Part shown: one piece after another, positions 24,595 through 33,485 of the stretch
Layout: each line of letters begins with the position of its first letter
Position numbering within the stretch: position 1 is the stretch's first letter
Assembly: GCF_900096565.1 (NCBI RefSeq)
Contig: NZ_FMYP01000030.1
Location: forward strand, 1 to 46,770
Origin: Williamwhitmania taraxaci
GTDB lineage: Bacteria > Bacteroidota > Bacteroidia > Bacteroidales > Williamwhitmaniaceae
DNA length: 46,770 nucleotides
Direction of reading: 5' to 3'
Position numbers and translations under genes: made by a program
The notes under the pieces: model-generated
What the model saw: only the letters and a program-made list of their open reading frames with translations
The model's database searches: none
What the model was told of the DNA's origin: nothing

Positions 24595-25947
24595 TTAAAG
24601 TATAAGGAGTCTAAGCAATGCTAAAAACAACACCGCTGTAAATAAAAGCGTTAAACTGTTTAGAGCAACGGTGGCGATTTTTGCTCCGGATAGATGCAAT
24701 GAGTAGTAAGTTATAGCAACCCAGTAGGCAACGCTCGCTATTGCAAATAGAAGAATGGCTACTGTTTGATTGAACCAAATAGCACCGATAAGTAGTGCCG
24801 TTATTCTTAGTAGGAGTAAGCCTATATTAAGTTTTAGACTTAGCCGAAGTTTTCCTAGCACAATAAATAAGTTAGATAATGGTGATCCGCAAAGCACAAA
24901 AAACAGCCATGGACTTAGCATCTGTGCGTAAACACCCGACATCCTCCAGTTTTCTCCAAAATACCAAGCAAACAGGGAGTCACCAAACACCATGATTATA
25001 CTAAATGGTATTAATCCTAACTTGAACAAAAACCAGTATGTAGATAGTGCAGTATCGGCGATCGGTTCATCTTGATTTTTTTTCTCAACCGATCGCTGGA
25101 AAAAAACTTGACCGATTGTTGCCCCAATAAGCATTATTGGCGCGTTAAGAAATTTATGGGGAAGTGCGTATAATCCGACTGCACTTGCAGTAAAAAAGAA
25201 CTGCAGGATGTATATAGGCACTTGTATGGAGAGTTCATTAATTACCGCACCTGGCAGCGTAAGCAATGGGTATTTTTTGAATTTCAGGAGGTGTTTTACT
25301 GTATCTTCTATTCCTTTGTTGTTTTTCTTTGGCTGCAACTTACTCTTTCTCCATAAGTAGAAAACCGTAATTAACTGGCCGATAATTTGACTGGGGAAAA
25401 GGCCCCATGCTTTCTTGGCAAACCCAGATATAACCTGAAGCGTTGACATCCCGGATGCTCTTATAATCTTCCCCCCTGAAATGTCGGTATATTGCCTTTT
25501 TCGGTTCAGGTAGAAGTTTTGGATGTTGGATGCTCCTGCTAGGAATGCTTGAAATGGAACTAGAAACCACAGCCAGCTGATTCCAGTAGGTGAATTATGG
25601 TTAGCAATTAAGAAAATGGTAAGTAGTAACAGAAAGGAGAATAGAAGGAAAACAAATGAAAGGGCTATGGCTGTTTCGCCAATTTTCTTTGCGTCCTCGT
25701 CGTTCTTCTCAACCAACACGCCATATTCGTATGTGCCAGTTGATAGGATAGAAAGAATACCTGCGGTGGATGACAGCAAAACAAAAAAGCCAATGTCAGC
25801 TGGTGTATAAAGCCTTGAAATTAATGGGCCAACAAAAAATGGAATAGCCTGAGCTACCGATGTGCCGGATAGTAGTGTGAGAAAGTTCTTGGAAAAACTT
25901 TTATCGGGTAGGTGAATGTAAGACCAAAGTCTGGTTGATAGCTTCAT
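24595..25947 (-). CDS. Polysaccharide flippase (Wzx/MATE-like, O-antigen transporter family)
   Basis: 450 residues, highly hydrophobic with about 12-14 predicted membrane segments along the length, beginning with a short amphipathic N-terminus (SFSKNFLTLLSGTSVAQAIP) typical of oligosaccharide flippases. The early motif ISRLYTPADIGFFVLLSS corresponds to the conserved P-x-x-Y/F-G-x-F region of the family. It is predicted to move undecaprenyl-linked sugar units across the inner membrane. No glycosyltransferase is adjacent; only the asparagine-synthetase-like gene follows. The 80 bases upstream, shared with the divergent AlkD-like gene, must hold the promoter. Confidence 0.85.
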   Translation of the reverse strand: MKLSTRLWSYIHLPDKSFSKNFLTLLSGTSVAQAIPFFVGPLISRLYTPADIGFFVLLSSTAGILSILSTGTYEYGVLVEKNDEDAKKIGETAIALSFVFLLFSFLLLLTIFLIANHNSPTGISWLWFLVPFQAFLAGASNIQNFYLNRKRQYTDISGGKIIRASGMSTLQVISGFAKKAWGLFPSQIIGQLITVFYLWRKSKLQPKKNNKGIEDTVKHLLKFKKYPLLTLPGAVINELSIQVPIYILQFFFTASAVGLYALPHKFLNAPIMLIGATIGQVFFQRSVEKKNQDEPIADTALSTYWFLFKLGLIPFSIIMVFGDSLFAWYFGENWRMSGVYAQMLSPWLFFVLCGSPLSNLFIVLGKLRLSLKLNIGLLLLRITALLIGAIWFNQTVAILLFAIASVAYWVAITYYSLHLSGAKIATVALNSLTLLFTAVLFLALLRLLIL

Positions 25948-26026
25948 TATTTATAACTTCATTCAGAAACATTACATTTGCACGAATCATAGCATTATTG
26001 CTATTTTTGTCCTCAAATCTACGAAA

Positions 26027-26683
26027 ATGAATTCTTCTGAGAAATATTTCATCCTGTTAGGTGACCTCATGCGGCAAAAAAACGGACAAGTATCCGAAAC
26101 AATGCTGGATATGGGTATCATGTATAAAGTAAATTATGGTGTTTCGATAGCCACTATTCGGCAGGCGGCAAAACCATTTGGTCCCGATCACGATCTTGCC
26201 GAGATGCTGTTTCAGCACGATTCGCGTGAGGCAAAGATTGCTGCTTCGCTTGTGGAGGATCCAACTAAGGTGACCCGTGAGCAAATGGAAGCCTGGTCGG
26301 TCGACTTTATCAACAGCGAGCTGGTGGAGCAGGTGTGCGCTAATCTTTTTCAAAAGGTGGAGTTTGCTCTAGCCAAAAGTTTCGAGTGGTGCCTTGCCGA
26401 TAATATGTATCTGAAAATGGCGGGCTATCTGCTGGCTGGTTACTCGGCTCGCAACCTAGAATATCGCGATAGTCAGCTGCTTTCCTACCTCGACTGCATC
26501 GAGGAAGATGCATCCGATTGCGAAGTTTATCTTCGTAACTCCATTGCCTTTTGCCTTCGTGAGATTGCTCTGCGCAACCTCAACTGTAAAGAGCAGGTCT
26601 TTGCTTTTCTGAAAAAGTTTGAGTCGAAAGGTGATGCTTCCTCTTTGTGGATTGCGGAAGAGGTAAAAATGGTGGTAGGGTAG
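26027..26683 (+). CDS. AlkD-like DNA alkylation repair family protein
   Basis: 218 residues of helical sequence. The segment NYGVSIATIRQAAKPFGPDH followed by LAEMLFQHDSREAKIAASLV and EDPTKVTREQMEAW matches the ordered HEAT-like repeats of the AlkC/AlkD DNA glycosylase family; the Trp-x-x-D-F pattern (WSVDFINSELVEQVC) is also typical. If active, it would remove alkylated bases such as 3-methyladenine or 7-methylguanine. AlkD uses helical repeats and no base flipping, with few invariant catalytic residues, so activity cannot be judged by eye. TACATTTG at 25973-25980 is a -7-like element 46 bases upstream. Confidence 0.72.
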   Translation: MNSSEKYFILLGDLMRQKNGQVSETMLDMGIMYKVNYGVSIATIRQAAKPFGPDHDLAEMLFQHDSREAKIAASLVEDPTKVTREQMEAWSVDFINSELVEQVCANLFQKVEFALAKSFEWCLADNMYLKMAGYLLAGYSARNLEYRDSQLLSYLDCIEEDASDCEVYLRNSIAFCLREIALRNLNCKEQVFAFLKKFESKGDASSLWIAEEVKMVVG

Positions 26684-26856
26684 TGCATTAGTCCCAATTC
26701 TACGACAGAATAATTAGGTTCGCATTCTTTGCCTCCTTATGTTTTCTTGGAATTTCTGCTCTGTAATCTGCTTCTAGCTTCATTTAACTTTGCAGATTTT
26801 CTTTCCATTGATTTTCTTTCTAATTTTGCAAATTAACCATTTAAACGAATACCACT

Positions 26857-27615
26857 ATGGGGCTTTTCGACAAAACATCAAATCCAACAATGCGGGAAGG
26901 ACTCTATGCTTCCACCAGTCGCGATTTTGCCGGCACTGAGGTTATGACCATCAACGGCACAATTAATAAAACCTTTCTCATGTTGCTGCTCGTTGTTTTG
27001 GGTGGCTCTTATACGTGGAAAGTTTTCTCCGAAACCGTAAATCAAGGTGCTGTTATGCCTTGGATGATTGGCGGTGCAATAGGAGGATTAATCGCTGCGC
27101 TTATTATTATATTTAGGCCTAAGTCTGCACCCATTGTTGCGCCGATTTATGCCATTCTGGAGGGACTCTTTTTGGGTGCCATTTCGGCATTCTTTAATGC
27201 CATGTACCCCGGAATTGCAATCCAAGCGGTGGCACTCACCATCGGAACCCTGCTCATTATGCTTTTTTTATACCGCACTGGAATAATTAAGGTAACCCAA
27301 AAGTTCATGGCTGGGGTGATGGCGGCAACCGGAGCAGTAGCGCTTTTCTACATCATCACTATGATTATGGGCATGTTTGGTGCCGACACCTCATTTATGA
27401 GTGGCAACAGCAATCTCTCCATAGGGATTAGTGCCGTGGTTGTTGGTATTGCTGCCCTTAATTTAGTTCTCGACTTTCACTTTATTGTGGAGGGATCGAA
27501 ATCGGGCGCACCAAAGTATATGGAGTGGTATGGCGCTTTTTCACTAATGGTAACCCTTATCTGGCTGTATCTGGAGTTGTTACGCTTACTATCCAAGATT
27601 TCGAGCCGTAATTAG
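26857..27615 (+). CDS. Bax inhibitor-1/YccA family inner-membrane protein
   Basis: 252 residues with seven predicted hydrophobic segments after a 45-residue soluble N-terminus. Characteristic parts are ILEGLFLGAISAFFNAMYPG (about 96-115) and the C-terminal MEWYGAFSLMVTLIWLYLEL with LRLLSK at the end, as in the YccA/BI-1 group that includes proton-sensitive Ca2+ leak channels and the FtsH-interacting YccA of E. coli. The cellular role here is not known. Two -7-like elements (TAACTTTG at 26785 and TAATTTTG at 26821) lie upstream without a convincing -33 partner. Its downstream neighbour rpmE2 has its own promoter. Confidence 0.85.
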   Translation: MGLFDKTSNPTMREGLYASTSRDFAGTEVMTINGTINKTFLMLLLVVLGGSYTWKVFSETVNQGAVMPWMIGGAIGGLIAALIIIFRPKSAPIVAPIYAILEGLFLGAISAFFNAMYPGIAIQAVALTIGTLLIMLFLYRTGIIKVTQKFMAGVMAATGAVALFYIITMIMGMFGADTSFMSGNSNLSIGISAVVVGIAALNLVLDFHFIVEGSKSGAPKYMEWYGAFSLMVTLIWLYLELLRLLSKISSRN

Positions 27616-27653
27616 ATTGATTGGCAATCGGTTGATAAAAATATCTCGAAGCC

Positions 27654-27684
27654 TTTGGAGTTTTGAGAATAGTAGCTACCTTTG
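27654..27684 (+). promoter_or_regulatory. Consensus Bacteroidota promoter of the L31 gene
   Basis: TTTG at 27654-27657, 19 bases, then TACCTTTG at 27677-27684. This is a full match to TTTG-N19-TAnnTTTG. The gene start is 43 bases downstream. Confidence 0.8.
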
Positions 27685-27727
27685 CCGGCCTTAACAGATA
27701 GAATTGTTGAGTTAAAATATTACTGAA

Positions 27728-27991
27728 ATGAGAAAAGGTATTCATCCCGAAAACTACAGGATTGTGGCCTTCAAGGACATGTCGAACGACCACGTTTTCC
27801 TTACAAAGTCTTGCGTAAACACCAAAGAAACTCTCGAAGTTGATGGTGTAGAGTATCCTGTTGTAAAGCTTGAAATCTCTAACACTTCACATCCATTCTA
27901 CACTGGTAAAATGACTATGATTGACACTGCAGGTCGTGTTGATAAGTTCATGAACCGATACAAGACTCATATTGACAAGAAGAGCAAGTAA
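27728..27991 (+). CDS. rpmE2: 50S ribosomal protein L31 type B
   Basis: 87 residues, the usual length of the long-form L31. It begins MRKGIHPENYRIVAFKDMSN and contains SCVNTKETLEVDG and TSHPFYTGKMTMIDTAGRVD, which are the family markers; the C-x-x-C zinc pair of L31 type A is absent, with a single Cys in KSCVNT, marking the zinc-independent form. It binds the 50S central protuberance and bridges to the 30S. It has its own promoter and terminator. Confidence 0.95.
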   Translation: MRKGIHPENYRIVAFKDMSNDHVFLTKSCVNTKETLEVDGVEYPVVKLEISNTSHPFYTGKMTMIDTAGRVDKFMNRYKTHIDKKSK

Positions 27992-28010
27992 GCAATCTTG
28001 AAATAAATTT

Positions 28011-28038
28011 AAAGCTCCGGTTCTCGGGGCTTTTTTTA
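28011..28038 (+). terminator. Rho-independent terminator after rpmE2
   Basis: aaagctccg (28011-28019) pairs with cggggcttt (28025-28033) with one wobble pair, followed by a T-run. Confidence 0.85.
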
Positions 28039-28070
28039 TATCTTTATATTGCAAAACAAATAGTATACCT

Positions 28071-29252
28071 ATGAGCAATTTAGTTCTTTTCGATAACAGA
28101 CATATTGATTTGTTGCCGCTTACCTTTACTCGACCAGTTGCCGAAATACGAGTTGGGATATTAACTATTACCCAAAAGTGGGAGCGATTTCTTGGCGCCA
28201 GCGCTTCTTACGCTACTCAGGATTATCTTCAACCAAAATTCCCTTTGATCCTAAAAGAGGATAATCTTTTGGTCAGTGGAAATGTTCTTCCTGAGGAGTT
28301 GTTAATTACTCAAATTAAGTTACTTGAGGTCGGCGCAGGATTTAAGTGGCAGGGCGAAATCGTATGTGTGAGGTTGAATGAGTTGGATGCTCGTCGGTTC
28401 TTGAACGGGGAGGTCGATTTTGTAACTATGCGTAATCTCGATGCGGAACCCATTACGATAAACCGACCATACGATATTTTTAGGTTGAATGGGGTGGCCT
28501 TAGAACTCGATTTCAAGCAGGTAACTAAGGGGAGGAAGTCGGGCACTCTTAGTGCCAGCAATCGCGTTGTTGCCCCCGAAAATATATTTGTAGAGGAGGG
28601 TGCCATTGTGGAGTGCGCCATAATCAATGCCTCTACAGGCCCGGTATATATTGGCGCTGATGCCGAAATTATGGAAGGGGCAATTGTTCGCGGACCGTTT
28701 GCACTGTGTGAGCATTCGGTGCTGAAGATGGGTGCCAAAATTTACGGGCCTACAACCATTGGCCCTTATTCCAAAGTTGGGGGCGAGGTTAGTAATAGCG
28801 TGATTTTTGGAATGAGTAATAAGGCTCACGATGGCTTTCTTGGCAATTCTGTCCTCGGGGAGTGGTGTAATCTGGGAGCCGACACCAATAATTCAAACCT
28901 TAAAAATAATTATGAGGAGGTGAAACTCTGGAGTTATCGAGAGGATCACTTTGTTAAAACAGGACTTCAGTTTTGTGGGTTAATCATGGGCGACCACTCT
29001 AAGTGCGGCATTAATACCATGTTTAATACCGGAACCGTCGTTGGTGTAAGTGCAAATATTTATGGGGACGGTTTTCCCCGCAATTTTATTCCTTCCTTCT
29101 CTTGGGGTGGTGCTGCTAGTATGATTGATTACAGAATCGACAAAGCTTTGCAGACAGCCGAGAGGGTTTGGGCTCGTCGTGGCATTGAACTATCTCAGGT
29201 GGACCAGGATATCCTACTTCACATCTATAATAACACTCCTAGAAGGAATTAG
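28071..29252 (+). CDS. GlmU-like protein: nucleotidyltransferase-like N-terminus plus left-handed beta-helix
   Basis: 393 residues. The C-terminal part (about 165-360) is built of hexapeptide repeats (IFVEEGAIVECAIINASTGP, IGADAEIMEGAIVRGPF, MGAKIYGPTTIGPY), the left-handed beta-helix of the GlmU/acyltransferase fold. The N-terminal half (VLFDNRHIDLLPLTFTRPVA) matches the Bacteroidota GlmU-family type and lacks the L-A-A-G-x-G-x-R-M nucleotide loop of true pyrophosphorylases. Therefore sugar-nucleotide synthesis is unproven. A role in cell-wall or LPS sugar metabolism is inferred from the fold. It follows rpmE2 after that gene's terminator. Confidence 0.78.
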   Translation: MSNLVLFDNRHIDLLPLTFTRPVAEIRVGILTITQKWERFLGASASYATQDYLQPKFPLILKEDNLLVSGNVLPEELLITQIKLLEVGAGFKWQGEIVCVRLNELDARRFLNGEVDFVTMRNLDAEPITINRPYDIFRLNGVALELDFKQVTKGRKSGTLSASNRVVAPENIFVEEGAIVECAIINASTGPVYIGADAEIMEGAIVRGPFALCEHSVLKMGAKIYGPTTIGPYSKVGGEVSNSVIFGMSNKAHDGFLGNSVLGEWCNLGADTNNSNLKNNYEEVKLWSYREDHFVKTGLQFCGLIMGDHSKCGINTMFNTGTVVGVSANIYGDGFPRNFIPSFSWGGAASMIDYRIDKALQTAERVWARRGIELSQVDQDILLHIYNNTPRRN

Positions 29253-29398
29253 GCATCTCTATCTTTTTTAGCTTGACAATAAGGCAGGTCAATACGAACC
29301 ATTGACCACTAACTCCTTTTGGCATGAAGGTTGCCTAGATGCAATACCCCCTTGGTAATGTTGCCTGGGTGACAAGTTGTCGTAACCATCTATCTGCT

Positions 29399-31846
29399 AT
29401 GTATAATTTAAAAAACCACGATATTTTGTTTTCGAACGAATTAGATGAAAGTCCAGAGTTTATCCCGGTACTCGCTGAAGAGGACGAGGATATGCTTAAC
29501 AAGATGTTGGTGCCCGATGTGCTGCCAATTCTTGCTTTACGAAATACCGTTCTTTTTCCGGGTGTAGTAATTCCAATTACCGTAGGCCGCGATAAATCGT
29601 TGAAGTTGGTTAAAGAGGTTTATGCTGGCAATAAAATTCTAGGCGCTGTATCGCAAATCAATCCACAGGTTGAAGATCCAAAGGGTAAAGATCTTTTTCA
29701 ATTTGGAACAGTTGGTACAATCCTTAAGATACTTGAACTTCCTGATGGTTCTCATACCGTTATAATTCAAGGTAATAAGCGATTCGAAATTAAGAGTATG
29801 GTTTCGGAGAGTCCGTATTTTAAGGCGGAAATAGCCGTGCTTAACGACGACCTACCGTTTTCGCCTTCCACCGAATTCGATGCCATCGTTGGTTCGATTA
29901 AGGATTTGGCCCTACGAATAATTAAGCTCTCTCCCAGTATTCCACCGGAAACAGCTTTTGCCATTAAGAATATTGAGGGCCCTCGGTTTCTTATAAACTA
30001 TATAAGTTCCAATACCGATCTTTCGCATACCGAGAAGCAGCGGTTGCTGGAATTGAGTGATCTTAAGGCTAGGGGCTATGCTCTCTTGCAGCACCTTACC
30101 CGTGAAGTACAGCTTCTAGAGATTAAGAATGATATCCAGCTAAAGGTTAAGCTAGATCTCGATCAGCAGCAGCGCGAATATTTTCTTCAGCAGCAAATAA
30201 AAACCATTCAGGATGAGTTGGGCGGAAACCCAACGGAGATGGAGGTTCAGGAACTGCGTGCTCGTGCCAAAAAGAAAAAGTGGGAGAAGGATGTTTTAAA
30301 AGTCTTTGAAAAGGAAGTTTCAAAGCTTGAACGCATGAATCCTGCTGCAGGTGAATACTCCGTTCAGCTCAACTATGTGGAGCTGTTGCTGGATTTGCCA
30401 TGGAATGTAGTCACCAAAGATAATTTCGACTTAAAGCGTGCTGAGAAAGTTCTCGACGACGATCACTTTGGATTGGAAAAGGTAAAGGAGCGTATCATTG
30501 AGCACCTAGCCGTGCTTAAGCTTAAGGGGAATTTAAAATCTCCAATTTTATGTCTGTACGGTCCTCCCGGTGTGGGTAAAACTTCGTTGGGTAAGTCTGT
30601 TGCTCGCGCCCTTGGACGTAAATATGGCCGTATCTCCTTAGGCGGTTTGCACGATGAGGCTGAAATTCGCGGACACCGAAAAACCTATATTGGAGCCATG
30701 CCCGGGCGAATTATTCAGACCATTAAAAAGGTCCAGAGTTCGAATCCCGTGATTATTTTGGACGAGATCGACAAGGTTGGAAAAGATTTTCATGGCGATC
30801 CGGCTTCAGCTCTACTGGAAGTTCTCGATCCAGAACAAAACAATAGTTTCCACGATAATTATCTCGACGTAGACTACGACTTGTCGAAAGTGTTGTTTAT
30901 AACCACCGCGAATAATCCAGCAACCATAAGTTCGGCCCTTCGCGACCGTATGGAAATGATAGAGGTAAGTGGATATATTCTCGAAGAGAAGATTGAGATT
31001 GCTAAGCGCCATTTGCTTCCAAAGCAGATGGAAAACCATGGGTTAAAAAAGAACCAGCTGGTATTCGATGCCGGCTCTCTGGAACTCTTGGTCGATAGCT
31101 ATACTCGGGAATCGGGTGTGCGCTTAATGGATAAACGGATTGCTAAGATTGTTCGTAGCTATGCCCGTAAGGTCGCTTTCGGTGAAAAGTACGATAAGCA
31201 CGTTAGCAAAGACGACATTAAATCCATTCTTGGAATTGCCGATTACGAGAAGGATAGCTACCAGGGCAACGAATTTGCTGGGGTGGTTACTGGACTTGCT
31301 TGGACCGAAGTTGGGGGTGAGATTTTGTATGTAGAAACCAGCCTAAGCAAGGGCAAAGGGGGTTTAACCCTTACTGGTAATCTTGGCGATGTGATGAAGG
31401 AGTCAGCCGTAATAGCTATGGAGTATATCAAAGCACATGCTGAGGCACTTCAACTTCCTTCCGATATTTTTGAGCGCTGGAATGTTCACGTTCACGTGCC
31501 CGAGGGAGCTATTCCAAAGGATGGACCATCGGCGGGTATCACTATGGCGACTTCGATATCCTCCGGGTTTACTCAGCGTAAAGTGCGTAAGGATGTTGCC
31601 ATGACCGGCGAAATTACGCTACGTGGTAAGGTTCTACCGGTTGGCGGAATTAAGGAGAAAATACTTGCCGCGAAAAGAGCAGGTATTAAGGAGATTATTC
31701 TTTCGGCGGACAACAGAAAGCACATTGAGGATATAAAGGATATTTATCTAAGTGGACTTTCTTTCCACTATGTAAAAACCCTTCAAGAGGTTCTCGATTA
31801 TGCTTTACTCCCCGAAAAAATTGATAATCCACTGAATATTATCTAA
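29399..31846 (+). CDS. lon: ATP-dependent protease La (Lon)
   Basis: 815 residues from the ATG at 29399, which gives the typical Bacteroidota N-terminus; an ATG 20 codons upstream is open but unneeded. Domains in order: an N-terminal substrate-recognition domain beginning with [20 protein letters not shown], an AAA+ module with Walker [10 protein letters not shown] (388-396) and [14 protein letters not shown] (Walker B), and a C-terminal peptidase with Ser711 in PKDGPSAGI and the Lys of GGIKEK (about 750-755) as the catalytic dyad. Lon degrades misfolded and regulatory proteins in the cytoplasm. The gene ends in a very strong terminator; the short upstream gap shows no clear promoter. Confidence 0.97.
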   Translation: MYNLKNHDILFSNELDESPEFIPVLAEEDEDMLNKMLVPDVLPILALRNTVLFPGVVIPITVGRDKSLKLVKEVYAGNKILGAVSQINPQVEDPKGKDLFQFGTVGTILKILELPDGSHTVIIQGNKRFEIKSMVSESPYFKAEIAVLNDDLPFSPSTEFDAIVGSIKDLALRIIKLSPSIPPETAFAIKNIEGPRFLINYISSNTDLSHTEKQRLLELSDLKARGYALLQHLTREVQLLEIKNDIQLKVKLDLDQQQREYFLQQQIKTIQDELGGNPTEMEVQELRARAKKKKWEKDVLKVFEKEVSKLERMNPAAGEYSVQLNYVELLLDLPWNVVTKDNFDLKRAEKVLDDDHFGLEKVKERIIEHLAVLKLKGNLKSPILCLYGPPGVGKTSLGKSVARALGRKYGRISLGGLHDEAEIRGHRKTYIGAMPGRIIQTIKKVQSSNPVIILDEIDKVGKDFHGDPASALLEVLDPEQNNSFHDNYLDVDYDLSKVLFITTANNPATISSALRDRMEMIEVSGYILEEKIEIAKRHLLPKQMENHGLKKNQLVFDAGSLELLVDSYTRESGVRLMDKRIAKIVRSYARKVAFGEKYDKHVSKDDIKSILGIADYEKDSYQGNEFAGVVTGLAWTEVGGEILYVETSLSKGKGGLTLTGNLGDVMKESAVIAMEYIKAHAEALQLPSDIFERWNVHVHVPEGAIPKDGPSAGITMATSISSGFTQRKVRKDVAMTGEITLRGKVLPVGGIKEKILAAKRAGIKEIILSADNRKHIEDIKDIYLSGLSFHYVKTLQEVLDYALLPEKIDNPLNII

Positions 31847-31866
31847 GGTTTTAATGATAAAGGTTG

Positions 31867-31899
31867 AGCGGGCTGTAAGCGATTACAGCCCGCTTTTTT
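31867..31899 (+). terminator. Rho-independent terminator after lon
   Basis: agcgggctgtaa (31867-31878) and ttacagcccgct (31883-31894) form a perfect 12-base-pair stem with a 4-base loop, then a T-run. Confidence 0.92.
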
Positions 31900-32239
31900 G
31901 CTTGGACATGGTTTGTTAGGGTGTTTGTTTTGGTCATTTTACTTCTGTGATTTAACGCTATAAAGTATTGATGTGTATTGTTTTGAAGGGTCGTGTGGCA
32001 GTAAGTAATTCTTCTATTCTTAAGTTATGATAGACTGGATTGCCGTTTCGACTTTTTTCCGTTTCTTCCCTGAACAGAAACTAGAAAAATTCTTACGGAT
32101 ATTCTATGAAGTGCAACTAATTTACATATTTTTGGTGTTGTGTCTTCGATTTGCTACATTTGAAACACGAAATTAAGTTTTAACTATTTGCGGAAGCCGA
32201 AAAGCATACGAGTAGGCACCTTAACCTAATTCTATTACT
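31900..32239. other. Intergenic region before the beta-barrel gene
   Basis: About 340 bases with no convincing gene. A 49-codon plus-strand frame (32027-32176) overlaps the promoter below and is probably accidental. The only supported element is that promoter; the remaining 230 bases show nothing. Confidence 0.4.
32131..32162 (+). promoter_or_regulatory. Bacteroidota-type promoter of the beta-barrel gene
   Basis: TTTG at 32131-32134, 20 bases, then TACATTTG at 32155-32162. The start codon lies 77 bases downstream, leaving a leader of about 70 bases. Confidence 0.65.
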
Positions 32240-32800
32240 ATGAAAGTGAAAGCAGTATTACTAGTGGCCTTTGCGTTTGTTGCAATGAATGTAAATGGGC
32301 AAGACCTTAAGTTTGGTGCAAAAGGTGGGTTGAACTTTGCAAATATGGGCAAGGATGCAAATACGGATATGCGCGTTGGTTTCCACGTTGGCGGTTTTGC
32401 ACAGTACGGAATTAATGAAAGTTTTATGTTGCAGCCAGAAGTGCTTATATCACTTGAGGGTGCAAAGGCTGATATGGGAACTTCAACTGAGAATCTGAAT
32501 CTGACATGGTTAAATATCCCAATTATGGGTGTTTATAAGATCGGGGCAGTTCAAGGACTAAGCCTAGAGGCTGGTCCTCAACTTGGTTTTTTGATGAGTG
32601 CGAAATATGATGGACATGATATTAAAGATGGCTATAAAAGTGTAAATATTTCTTTGAATCTTGGAGCAGGATATGCCGTTAATGAACAAATAGGTGTTGG
32701 TTTACGCTACTGCATCGGCCTGTCGGATCTTAATGATACCGGATTTAATAGTGAAGTTAGCCAAAACAACTTCCAACTTAGTGTTGCTTACAAATTCTAA
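32240..32800 (+). CDS. Outer-membrane beta-barrel protein (porin-like, PF13568 type)
   Basis: 186 residues. Signal peptide MKVKAVLLVAFAFVAMNVNG then QDLKFGAKGGLNFANMG, the standard opening of small Bacteroidota outer-membrane beta-barrels. The rest alternates hydrophobic and polar residues as in about eight strands, and it ends with an aromatic residue (QLSVAYKF), the outer-membrane insertion signal. Size and form fit an OmpX/OmpW-like barrel with unknown ligand. It has its own promoter and a terminator after it. Confidence 0.85.
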   Translation: MKVKAVLLVAFAFVAMNVNGQDLKFGAKGGLNFANMGKDANTDMRVGFHVGGFAQYGINESFMLQPEVLISLEGAKADMGTSTENLNLTWLNIPIMGVYKIGAVQGLSLEAGPQLGFLMSAKYDGHDIKDGYKSVNISLNLGAGYAVNEQIGVGLRYCIGLSDLNDTGFNSEVSQNNFQLSVAYKF

Positions 32801-32817
32801 TATCATATAATCTTTTG

Positions 32818-32857
32818 AAACTGCCATGCGCTCGTCGTATGGCAGTTTTCTTTTTTT
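32818..32857 (+). terminator. Rho-independent terminator after the beta-barrel gene
   Basis: aaactgccat (32818-32827) and atggcagttt (32839-32848) form a 10-base-pair stem with an 11-base loop, then a T-rich tail. Confidence 0.85.
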
Positions 32858-32943
32858 ATTCAGCGCGGGGTTCTCTTTGGTTGTTTCTTTATACTACCTA
32901 TTCGAAAAGTGTTATCTTTCGGCTCAATAAAACAAAGATCATC

Positions 32944-33435
32944 ATGCAAGAAAGAGTTGCTGTTTTTCCGGGTTCGTTCGATCCGTTTACCGTTGGGCAC
33001 GAATCCATTGTGCTTCGGTCGTTGAGCATATTTAGCCATGTGGTTATTGCTGTAGGATACAACTCGAGCAAGAAAAGTCTCTTTCCGCTTGAGACTAGGA
33101 TTCGCATGATAGAAAAGATTTTCGAGGCATACCCAAACGTTACGGTGAGTAGCTATCAGGGATTAACGGTCGATTTTTGCAAGGGCATTAACGCCGGCTA
33201 CCTCCTTCGTGGGCTTAGGACTGCATCCGATTTTGAATTTGAGCGAGCTATTGCTCAGGTTAATAGGATGATGGATGAGAACCTCGAAACAGTTTTCTTG
33301 CTCACATCACCCGAACTTACCCCTGTAAACTCTACAATTGTGCGGGATATCCTTATCCATGGTGGCGATGCAAATATGTTTATTCCGAAGAGCATCAATA
33401 TTGCCGATTATATGAACGAGTTGAATCGTTCGTAA
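32944..33435 (+). CDS. coaD: Phosphopantetheine adenylyltransferase
   Basis: 163 residues from the ATG at 32944, the normal CoaD length; the upstream open frame runs through the preceding terminator and is not coding. The enzyme adenylates 4'-phosphopantetheine, the fourth step of CoA synthesis. The nucleotidyltransferase motif GSFDPFTVGHESI (about 10-22) has the T-x-G-H signature, and the family motifs YLLRGLRTASDFEFE and the C-terminal V-N-S-T-I-V-R segment are present. It is followed after about 50 bases by the thioredoxin-fold gene. Confidence 0.96.
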   Translation: MQERVAVFPGSFDPFTVGHESIVLRSLSIFSHVVIAVGYNSSKKSLFPLETRIRMIEKIFEAYPNVTVSSYQGLTVDFCKGINAGYLLRGLRTASDFEFERAIAQVNRMMDENLETVFLLTSPELTPVNSTIVRDILIHGGDANMFIPKSINIADYMNELNRS

Positions 33436-33485
33436 AATATAACCGCTCAAGGAACGTTTTACCGGTCTAAATCTGATTTACAAGT

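Noticed and set aside
32027-32176. 49-codon hydrophobic plus-strand frame before the beta-barrel gene
   Set aside because: It overlaps a well-formed promoter (32131-32162), so it is unlikely to be translated.
32815-32943. Upstream extension of coaD
   Set aside because: It runs through a hairpin terminator and would make the protein 43 residues too long.
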